Source: an uncultured Bacteroidales bacterium
GTDB lineage: Bacteria > Bacteroidota > Bacteroidia > Bacteroidales > UBA932
NCBI GenBank assembly: GCA_947305045.1
Contig: CAMZCW010000174.1
Coordinates: 1-5,205, forward strand
DNA: 5,205 bases
Direction: 5' to 3'
This document shows, piece by piece, positions 1-5,205 of the stretch. The stretch's first letter is position 1. Every line of letters begins with the position of its first letter. Below the pieces are notes generated by a model. The model saw nothing but the letters and a program-made list of their open reading frames with translations. It was not told the DNA's origin and did no database searches. A program made the position numbers and the translations under genes.

Positions 1-627
<627 letters not shown>

Positions 628-642
628 GGCTACGCGCCACAG

Positions 643-686
643 CAAAAAAGTTGCGACCCTCTTTTCGGGGGCCGCAATTTTTTTTT
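643..686 (+). terminator. Intrinsic terminator of ppdK
   Basis: Sixteen bases after the ppdK stop, TTGCG (651-655) pairs with CGCAA (673-677) and CCC (657-659) with GGG (669-671), with one A/C mismatch between them. The loop is about nine bases, T-rich in the middle. A run of nine T follows directly (678-686), and a run of six A (644-649) precedes the stem, so the stem can extend by A-T pairs and might also work weakly on the minus strand. This is a textbook Rho-independent shape, seen directly in the sequence. Confidence 0.85.
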
Positions 687-692
687 GTTCTG

Positions 693-744
693 GCCGCGAT
701 TGCAGGCGGAGTGGTGCGTAGGGCCGATTTTTTGCAATCACGGC
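693..744. repeat. Intergenic stem-loop repeat, copy A
   Basis: The left arm GCCGCGATTGCA (693-704) and right arm TGCAATCACGGC (733-744) are inverted repeats matching at 11 of 12 positions, separated by 28 bases. The mismatch is C-A in plus-strand RNA but a G-U wobble in minus-strand RNA. The loop ends in GGGCCGATTTTT. A second copy lies exactly 83 bases downstream. I do not recognise the family; it could be a dispersed intergenic (REP-like) element or a local duplication. Confidence 0.7.
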
Positions 745-775
745 TGGGGAAACGGCCATTTGGGCCCCAACGCTT

Positions 776-827
776 GCCGCGATTGCAGCTGGATCGCGCC
801 AGAGGGCCGATTTTTTGCAATCGCGGC
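776..827. repeat. Intergenic stem-loop repeat, copy B
   Basis: A perfect 12-base inverted repeat, GCCGCGATTGCA (776-787) and TGCAATCGCGGC (816-827), encloses a 28-base loop. The loop contains a second small hairpin, CTGG (789-792) with CCAG (799-802), and then GGGCCGATTTTT. Over 57 bases (776-832 against 693-749) it matches copy A at 45 positions. The differences are concentrated in the front of the loop, while both arms and the GGGCCGATTTTT block are conserved. That pattern suggests selection on, or recent copying of, the structured parts. Function unknown. Confidence 0.7.
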
Positions 828-870
828 CGGGCATGAGGGGAAGGAACAGCTGGGGGAGCGTTTAAGTGCG

Positions 871-916
871 AAAACGTGGCAACAGCGGACCAAAAGGTCC
901 GCCAGCGCTACGTTTT
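871..916. terminator. Long dyad between convergent genes, probable terminator for phoH (minus) and possibly both strands
   Basis: GCGGACC (885-891), AAAA loop (892-895) and GGTCCGC (896-902) form a perfect 7-pair hairpin. Beyond a four-base internal loop the stem resumes: GGC/GCT-type pairing, then AAAACGT (871-877) with ACGTTTT (910-916). Each strand therefore ends in TTTT after the stem, and the plus strand has a further run of five T at 922-926. It lies 71 bases past the phoH stop and is the best candidate for ending the minus-strand operon. The T-tracts are short, so efficiency is uncertain. Confidence 0.6.
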
Positions 917-927
917 AGGCCTTTTTC

Positions 928-960
928 GTGCCCGTGGAGTGCCCGTGGCGTGCCCTTGTA
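928..960. repeat. Three imperfect 11-base tandem repeats
   Basis: The units are GTGCCCGTGGA (928-938), GTGCCCGTGGC (939-949) and GTGCCCTTGTA (950-960). A looser similarity continues to about 975. They sit between the phoH stop and the dyad, outside any convincing gene. They are probably slippage-derived, and no function is claimed. Confidence 0.5.
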
Positions 961-986
961 GCGCCTTGGAGTGCTGGGAGCCCCCG

Positions 987-2312
987 TTACAGCAGCTTGG
1001 CGGCAATGTCGGAGAGGGGAGAGCGTTCGCCTTTGCGGAGGAAGACGTGCTCGAAGAGGGGCTGGCCAAACATTTTCTCGCCCAGGTGGGTGAGGCCGTT
1101 GGACCACTGGTCCAGGTAGGGCTGGTCTATCTGGAAGACATCTCCGGTGAAGACCATCTTGGTGCCCTCCCCGGCGCGGGTGATGATGGTTTTTACCTCG
1201 TGCGGGGTGAGGTTCTGGGCCTCATCCACAATGAAATACACCTTGCCCAGGGAGCGGCCGCGGATATAGGCCAGGGGGGAAATCAAAAGTCGCTCGTCCT
1301 TGAGCATGGCCTCAATCTTCAGGGCCTGTTTGCTGCCCGGCTTGAAGCAGCGCTTAATCACGTCCAGGTTGTCCATGAGCGGCTGCACATACGGGCCCAT
1401 CTTGCTCTTCTGGTCTCCGGGCAAAAAGCCGATATCCTGGCCGCCCAGCACCACGGTGGGCCGACTCAGAATAATCTGGTCATAGTCTTCTGCCTGCTCC
1501 AGCGCGGCTGCCAGGGCCAGCAGCGTTTTGCCCGTTCCGGCGCCGCCGGTAAGCGACACCAGCGGAATGGCCGGGTTCAGGCAGGCGTCCAGCGCAAATT
1601 TCTGTTCGTCGTTCCGGGGCCGGATGCCGTAGGCCGTGTGCGCCCGTACCAGGGCAATCACGCCCCGTGCGTCATCGTATCGGCCGCAAACCGTTTCTCC
1701 TCCCAGGGAGAACTTGTACAGCTGGTTGGGCCGGGGCTCCTTGGAAGCAACCTCCTTCCATGGCAGGCAGTTGTCCTGCCCGTAGGCCAGCCGCTGCACG
1801 GCCTCTGACGATGCTTCTACCACAACCACTTCACGCTCAAGGCTTTCCATGACCTCATTGTCCACCCGGCCGCGCAAGTAATCCTGTGCTTCCATGCCGG
1901 CCGCCTTGGCCTTTAAGCGCAAATTGATGTCCTTGGTCACCAGCGCCACAAACTGGCCGGGATGCTGGTCCCGTACCCACATGGCTGTGGAGAGAATCCG
2001 GTGGTCCTGGATATCGTCCCGGAAAAGGTCCTGAAACTCCGGTGCAAAGGGATGGTTGGGCTCAATCTTGATGTATCCGAGCTTGCCGCCCAGCGGAACG
2101 CCGCGCGGCCCAAACGCCTGTTTGTCCGTGAGTTTGTTGATGTCCCGCATAAAGGCCCGCGCATTGAACGACAACGCGTCATTGCCCTTTTTAAACTTGT
2201 CCAGTTCCTCAATGACGGCAATGGGAATCACAATGTCGTTGTCCTGGAAATGCCGCACGCTTTTGTAGTCATGCAGGATGATGTTGGTGTCAAGAACAAA
2301 GATTTTAGCCAT
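987..2312 (-). CDS. phoH: PIN domain-PhoH family ATPase
   Basis: This 441-residue cytoplasmic protein has the domain order PIN nuclease then PhoH ATPase (PhoH2-type), a predicted ATP-driven RNA helicase/ribonuclease class; the cellular substrate is not well defined. The PIN domain (about 1-150) carries the acidic set expected for a metal-dependent RNase: D8 in VLDTNIILHD, E35/E36 in EELDKF, D103 in DHRIL and D128 in VTKDIN. The PhoH domain (about 230-441) has a Walker A GGAGTGKT (256-263), Walker B VYFIVDEAQNLTP (358-370), a sensor-like FTGD (388-391), and the C-terminal RSPLSDIAAKLL. All catalytic motifs look intact. ATG at 2312-2310 overlaps the TAA of the PurL-like gene by one base (TAATG). 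A purine-rich GGAAGGAG (2327-2320) lies seven bases upstream, so translation is probably coupled. TAA is at 989-987. Domain assignment is firm; biological role is inferred from the family. Confidence 0.95.
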   Translation of the reverse strand: MAKIFVLDTNIILHDYKSVRHFQDNDIVIPIAVIEELDKFKKGNDALSFNARAFMRDINKLTDKQAFGPRGVPLGGKLGYIKIEPNHPFAPEFQDLFRDDIQDHRILSTAMWVRDQHPGQFVALVTKDINLRLKAKAAGMEAQDYLRGRVDNEVMESLEREVVVVEASSEAVQRLAYGQDNCLPWKEVASKEPRPNQLYKFSLGGETVCGRYDDARGVIALVRAHTAYGIRPRNDEQKFALDACLNPAIPLVSLTGGAGTGKTLLALAAALEQAEDYDQIILSRPTVVLGGQDIGFLPGDQKSKMGPYVQPLMDNLDVIKRCFKPGSKQALKIEAMLKDERLLISPLAYIRGRSLGKVYFIVDEAQNLTPHEVKTIITRAGEGTKMVFTGDVFQIDQPYLDQWSNGLTHLGEKMFGQPLFEHVFLRKGERSPLSDIAAKLL

Positions 2313-3379
2313 TAATCTTCTCCTTCCAGCGTATTTAACAGAGACTCAAGGATTTGCGGAATTTCTACGGCTTCCGTCAGCCGCACGGAAGAGCGTCCGG
2401 GCACGGGATGGCCCAGCGGGAAGTAAACAACGTCTTGCAGAATGAGTTCTGCATCTACATAGTCATAGTCGATATCGGCAATTTGCAGTACCACGCCCGG
2501 CACTTCGCTGAAGAGCACCCGCACCTGGGAGTTTTCTCCATACGCCTTGCACACGCCCCGGGTGCTTACGTCTGCGCCCGTACCGCCGGCAGCCATTTTG
2601 CGCAGGCAGGTCATGAGGCCGCCGTCCCCGACCGTTGTGCCCGCCTTAACCACGCCGTCTTCCACCAGTTCCCGCACAACCTCGTAACAATCAATGAAAT
2701 AGTCTGCATCCGAGATGTCCGGCGCGGTACTGGGCTGAGCCCCCACCGCCTGCGCCAGCGCACTGCCGCCCAGCCGGTAATCGCAAGGGTCGAAGGGAAT
2801 GTACAGCAGCCAGTCACTCTTTTCCGGCAGGAAGGTGGCCGATGCCTTGCGCCTCCGGGAAATGCGCGGATTGATGGTGCGGAACGGCAGTTCCCGCAGG
2901 AGCGTGGCTTCTTCCCCCTCCGGGGCATCTTCCTCCGCCACGGTGCTTGCCTTGAAACTCACGGAAGGCAAGCCGCTGCAAAGGCTGTATTTGTCGATTC
3001 GCACCCCCAGTGCATCCAGGTAGTCGCAGGCACTTTCCACGGAGAGATAAAACGCGGCGGCGTCTCCCAGCTGCCTGCAACTCCACTTCCAGTCTGCCTT
3101 GAGGGTAAGGTCCCCCAGGCGGAAGTGACCGGCCATCCAGATGGCGTCCACGAGGGCCTGCGCCACCTTGCCGGCGGTATAAGACGCGGCAAAAGGCAGG
3201 GGCAAAGACCGCTTTTCCGGAATGGCCTTGGCATAAGTGGCGATGGAACTCTCCTTGAACTGGAAGTTGTCCGGCTTCAGATCCAGGGTTTCGTCCGCCA
3301 GGGTTTCCGGATCCCCGTCCGGCTCCAGCGGAGCCTCCAGGGTGCATTCCCGCAGCATGCGTTCCGGCGACAGTGTCAT
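2312..3379 (-). CDS. Free-standing PurL (FGAM synthase) second-half homologue, probably non-canonical
   Basis: This 355-residue protein (370 if started at 3424) resembles the second AIR-synthase-like module of PurL, judged by eye against remembered E. coli PurL. In 370-residue numbering, PFAASYTAGKVAQALVDAIW (77-96) matches the FAAS...EALTN region and LTLKADWKW (106-114) the LSANW segment. LGGSALAQ (218-225) matches LGATALAQ, GDGGLMTCLRKMAAGGTGAD (266-285) matches [20 protein letters not shown], and LFSEVPGVVLQI (304-315) matches LFNEELGAVIQV. Missing are the N-terminal domain, the first AIRS half and the glutaminase domain of the ~1,200-1,300-residue enzyme. The GKDSMSM motif has become SGLPSVSF (150-157), and HDRSDGG has become TTVGDGG (263-269). 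It is therefore unlikely to make FGAM alone; a structural, regulatory or partner role is inferred. The start at 3379 is preferred because the 15 codons before it are AT-rich (ATA ATA) and the promoter would leave no leader for 3424. It precedes phoH with a one-base overlap. Confidence 0.75.
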   Translation of the reverse strand: MTLSPERMLRECTLEAPLEPDGDPETLADETLDLKPDNFQFKESSIATYAKAIPEKRSLPLPFAASYTAGKVAQALVDAIWMAGHFRLGDLTLKADWKWSCRQLGDAAAFYLSVESACDYLDALGVRIDKYSLCSGLPSVSFKASTVAEEDAPEGEEATLLRELPFRTINPRISRRRKASATFLPEKSDWLLYIPFDPCDYRLGGSALAQAVGAQPSTAPDISDADYFIDCYEVVRELVEDGVVKAGTTVGDGGLMTCLRKMAAGGTGADVSTRGVCKAYGENSQVRVLFSEVPGVVLQIADIDYDYVDAELILQDVVYFPLGHPVPGRSSVRLTEAVEIPQILESLLNTLEGED

Positions 3380-3428
3380 TTGTACACCATCTATTATATA
3401 GTTGCTATGAAGCAAATCTGCCATGCTT

Positions 3429-3460
3429 CAAAATTACATAAAAAATGGCAGAACTACAAA
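3429..3460 (-). promoter_or_regulatory. Bacteroidetes-type promoter for the purL-like/phoH operon
   Basis: On the minus strand TTTG (3460-3457) is followed after 20 bases by TAATTTTG (3436-3429). This fits the primary sigma factor pattern of Bacteroidetes (-33 TTTG and -7 TAnnTTTG, about 19-21 bases apart). Transcription would start near 3425. That gives about 45 bases of AT-rich leader to the ATG at 3379, or a leaderless message if the ATG at 3424 is used. Both boxes match fully, so this is the best-supported promoter here. Confidence 0.7.
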
Positions 3461-3473
3461 CGCGCTTTTTTTG

Positions 3474-3481
3474 TATATTTG
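3474..3481 (+). promoter_or_regulatory. Probable -7 box of the folC promoter
   Basis: TATATTTG matches the Bacteroidetes -7 consensus TAnnTTTG exactly, but no TTTG is found 19-21 bases upstream. It ends seven bases before the folC ATG, so a transcript from here would have almost no leader. It interleaves with the minus-strand promoter, whose -33 element lies 13 bases to the left, so the two could compete for polymerase. The single box leaves this moderate in confidence. Confidence 0.45.
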
Positions 3482-3488
3482 CGAAGTA

Positions 3489-4847
3489 ATGGAAGTAAGT
3501 TATTCAGAAGCAGAGTATCTGCGGCTTGTTCAGGACATTTTCCGCAGGTTCCCGTCGGTGCAGAAAGACGGCTTTACTCCGGGTGCCTACAAACCCGGGC
3601 TGGAGCGTATGCTTGCCTTTGATGAGGCCCTGGGTTTCCCTTCGCGCCGCTTCCGCAGCGTCCATGTGGCCGGTACCAACGGCAAGGGGTCGGTAGCCAA
3701 TATGCTGGCATCGGCCTGTACCTCTTCCGGCCTCAGGACCGGCTTGTTCACCTCGCCGCACCTGATAGACTTCCGTGAGCGCATGTGCGTAAACGGGGAA
3801 CTCATCCCCAAAGAGTACGTTTTTTCCTTCCTCTCGGGGTGGATGAACTGGATTATTGCGCACGGACTTTCTTTCTTTGAGATTACTACCGGCCTGGCTT
3901 TCAGTTGGTTTGCCGCGCAGGAGGTGGATATCGCCATTATCGAAACCGGCCTGGGCGGGCGCCTGGACTCCACCAATATCCTGGAGCAGCCGGAGATGGC
4001 CATTGTTACGTCTATCGGCCTGGATCACTGCGGCTTGCTGGGCAATACGCTGCAGGAAATCGCAGCGGAGAAGGCCGGCATTTTCAAGAAAGGCGTGCCG
4101 GCGCTGGTAGGGGAGCGCGAGGAGGCAACCGCTTCCGTTTTTGACGGGAAGGCCCGGAAGTTCTGCCCGCTCACCTATGCCAACGAAATCCAACCCTCCC
4201 TGTGGCCCCGTCATGCGCAGATGCTCAGGCAGATGGACCTGCAGGCCAAGGTGCAGGAGAAGAACCTCCGGACGGTCCTTGCCGCCGTGGACATCCTCCG
4301 GGAGCAGGAAGCGTTTGAGCTGCTCCGCAACGACGCCGCCGTCACGGACGGCATTCTCCATACGGCCCGCAACATGCATTTTCATGGCCGATGGGAACGC
4401 CTCTCCACCCAGCCGTACGTCATAGCAGATATCGGCCATAACGCCCATGCGCTGGAGCACAACTTCCAGCAGCTGCAGGAAATGATAGACAGAGGCTTCT
4501 ATTCTTCGCTCATCGTGGTGTACGGGATCATGGCGGACAAAGACCTGGATGCCATTTTGCCGCTCATGCCGGAGAATGCCACCTATATTTTTACGGCCCC
4601 GGATACGCCCCGCGCCATGCACTCGGACGAGATTTTGCGCCGATTCAATGCATTCCGGGCTCCGCAAAGGCCGCGTGCATATGCCTTTACCTCCGTGCGA
4701 CATGCCGTGCAAATGGCTGTTCAGCTGGCCCATAACCTCTCCAGGCAGCTGAGCCGCAGTGCTACGGCAGAAGCTCCCGCTCAGCCGCTCATCTACATTG
4801 GCGGCAGCACTTTTGTGGTGGCGGAGGCGCTCCCATTGTTTAAATAG
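3489..4847 (+). CDS. folC: Bifunctional dihydrofolate synthase/folylpolyglutamate synthase
   Basis: This 452-residue cytoplasmic Mur-ligase-type enzyme adds L-glutamate to dihydropteroate and to reduced folates using ATP, which makes folate and keeps it in the cell. Visible motifs are the P-loop HVAGTNGKGSVANML (59-73), TSPHLIDFRERMCVNG (88-103), FFEITT with E131, ETGLGGRLDSTN (152-163), and TSIGLDH (174-180) with metal-site H180. IAAEKAGIFK (191-200) follows, where K195 is the expected carbamylated lysine. The C-terminal domain has GRWE (300-303), then DIGHN (314-318, the DGAHN/DTGHN motif) and VVYGIMADKD (343-352). Length is normal and all key residues are present. The start at 3489 is preferred over the in-frame ATG at 3423 because FolC homologues begin at this point and the extra residues would overlap the divergent promoter. 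TAG is at 4845-4847. No terminator follows, so readthrough into the next gene is likely. Confidence 0.95.
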   Translation: MEVSYSEAEYLRLVQDIFRRFPSVQKDGFTPGAYKPGLERMLAFDEALGFPSRRFRSVHVAGTNGKGSVANMLASACTSSGLRTGLFTSPHLIDFRERMCVNGELIPKEYVFSFLSGWMNWIIAHGLSFFEITTGLAFSWFAAQEVDIAIIETGLGGRLDSTNILEQPEMAIVTSIGLDHCGLLGNTLQEIAAEKAGIFKKGVPALVGEREEATASVFDGKARKFCPLTYANEIQPSLWPRHAQMLRQMDLQAKVQEKNLRTVLAAVDILREQEAFELLRNDAAVTDGILHTARNMHFHGRWERLSTQPYVIADIGHNAHALEHNFQQLQEMIDRGFYSSLIVVYGIMADKDLDAILPLMPENATYIFTAPDTPRAMHSDEILRRFNAFRAPQRPRAYAFTSVRHAVQMAVQLAHNLSRQLSRSATAEAPAQPLIYIGGSTFVVAEALPLFK

Positions 4848-4894
4848 GTACAGAACTTGTTCTTGTTCCTTATCGGACCAAAGCATGCGATATT

Positions 4895-5205
4895 ATGAGG
4901 AAAATTGGATTAACCTGTATGCTGGCGCTGTTGGCCGGCATCGTTGCTATAGCGCAGCCCATGAATGAAGAATACCGTTTAACCTCCCTTTGGAAAAAAT
5001 ACGGCGCTGCCCGGAAGGCGGACAGGCCGCAGCTGGAGGCCCAGCTCCTCTCGCAAATCAAGGAGGAGGCCCTCCAGCAGCATTTCCCGCTGGACTTTTA
5101 CGATGCTGCTACGCTGTATGTGAGCACCGTCCAGCGGCGGGACTGGAAGCAGCGGGATGCCTTGAACAAGGCTCTGGAGGAGGAGATAGCCGCCTTTGAC
5201 GAGCC
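4895..5205 (+). CDS. Secreted protein, 5' part; probable alpha-2-macroglobulin family (runs off window)
   Basis: The frame is open from ATG 4895 to the window edge, 103 complete codons. It begins MRKIGLTCMLALLAGIVAIA, a clear Sec signal peptide: basic residues 2-3, a hydrophobic core at about 4-19, and a probable signal peptidase I site AIA|Q after residue 20. C8 lies inside the core and does not make a lipobox. The mature part is charged and helical, with LWKKYGAARKADRPQ followed by alternating Glu/Lys-rich helices. That resembles the helical N-terminal region of the very large Bacteroidetes alpha-2-macroglobulin/MG2 proteins, which start with an LWK...A.KKDLPQ-type segment; this is from memory and the diagnostic MG2 and thioester regions would be outside the window. 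The 47-base gap from folC contains no clear promoter or terminator, so it may be co-transcribed. That it is a real secreted-protein gene is likely; the family call is moderate. Confidence 0.65.
   Translation, partial: MRKIGLTCMLALLAGIVAIAQPMNEEYRLTSLWKKYGAARKADRPQLEAQLLSQIKEEALQQHFPLDFYDAATLYVSTVQRRDWKQRDALNKALEEEIAAFDE

Larger units (their letters stand above)
628..986. other. Convergent intergenic region without a gene
   Basis: This 359-base gap separates the stops of ppdK (+) and phoH (-). Short open frames cross it, but none has a recognisable protein. Its contents are, in order, the ppdK terminator, the two 83-base-spaced stem-loops, a structureless purine-rich stretch (about 828-870), the convergent dyad and the 11-base tandem repeats. 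The block GGGCCG followed by T- or AT-rich sequence occurs at 721 and 804, and a looser version (GGGCCGCAA plus T-run) at 669, so the terminator may be related in origin to the stem-loops. Confidence 0.7.

Noticed and set aside
693..960. CRISPR-like array in the intergenic repeats
   Set aside because: There are only two stem-loop units with diverged loops, plus a separate 11-base tandem run. There are no regular repeat-spacer units and no cas genes.
876..1808. A 310-codon plus-strand frame opposite phoH
   Set aside because: It is antisense to the well-supported PhoH ATPase domain and starts inside the terminator dyad. No domain is seen.
3397..3404. TATAGTTG as an alternative plus-strand -7 box for folC
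   Set aside because: It has one mismatch to TAnnTTTG, and the nearest TTTG (3379-3382) is only 14 bases upstream, too close for the usual 19-21.
3423..3488. Upstream ATG (3423) as the folC start
   Set aside because: The 22 added residues are encoded by AT-rich promoter-region DNA and have no counterpart in FolC proteins, which begin near the residues encoded from 3489.
2354..3622. A 422-codon plus-strand frame opposite the purL-like gene and into folC
   Set aside because: It overlaps the PurL-like coding sequence and then folC in the wrong frame, spans the divergent promoter region, and its product (rich in H, R, Q, G) shows no motif.
3504..4886. A 460-codon open frame on the minus strand opposite folC
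   Set aside because: It is a shadow frame caused by GC-rich codon bias. FolC motifs on the plus strand are complete, and the antisense product has no recognisable family or normal composition.
4885..4968. ATG at 4885 as the start of the gene after folC
   Set aside because: This frame closes at about 4968 without a recognisable product. The frame from 4895 gives a signal peptide and stays open to the window edge.

Overview
The window looks like a chromosomal segment of a fairly GC-rich Bacteroidota bacterium, probably of the order Bacteroidales. The evidence is a PIN-PhoH protein of the type usual in that phylum, a short-form FolC, a promoter matching the Bacteroidetes -33/-7 pattern (TTTG, then TAnnTTTG), and the start of a secreted protein resembling Bacteroidetes alpha-2-macroglobulins. 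The genus cannot be read from the sequence. No phage, insertion sequence, CRISPR, tRNA or rRNA was seen.

Layout. Positions 1-627 (+) hold the C-terminal quarter of pyruvate phosphate dikinase, including the catalytic-cysteine motif. Positions 628-986 are a 359-base convergent intergenic region. It holds a strong hairpin plus T-run terminator, two related stem-loops spaced exactly 83 bases apart, a long dyad that could terminate both strands, and a short 11-base tandem repeat. Positions 987-2312 (-) encode a PIN-PhoH ATPase. One base overlaps between it and the upstream gene (2312 to about 3379 or 3424, -), which encodes a free-standing protein homologous only to the second AIR-synthase-like half of PurL (FGAM synthase). 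These two minus-strand genes form one operon. It is driven from a compact divergent promoter region (about 3425-3488) shared with folC (3489-4847, +). A gap of 47 bases follows, then the 5' end of a secreted-protein gene (4895 onward, +) that runs off the window.

How the genes relate. PpdK belongs to central carbon metabolism (PEP/pyruvate), FolC to folate retention, and the PurL-like protein descends from a purine-synthesis enzyme. Purine synthesis uses folate one-carbon units, so the divergent pair folC/purL-like is thematically suggestive, but nothing in the sequence proves a shared pathway.

The most unusual item is the PurL-like protein. It keeps the fold-level signature of the second PurL half but has lost the GKDS and HD-type motifs, the whole N-terminal half and the glutaminase domain, and it is translationally coupled to phoH. 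It is probably not an FGAM synthase by itself.
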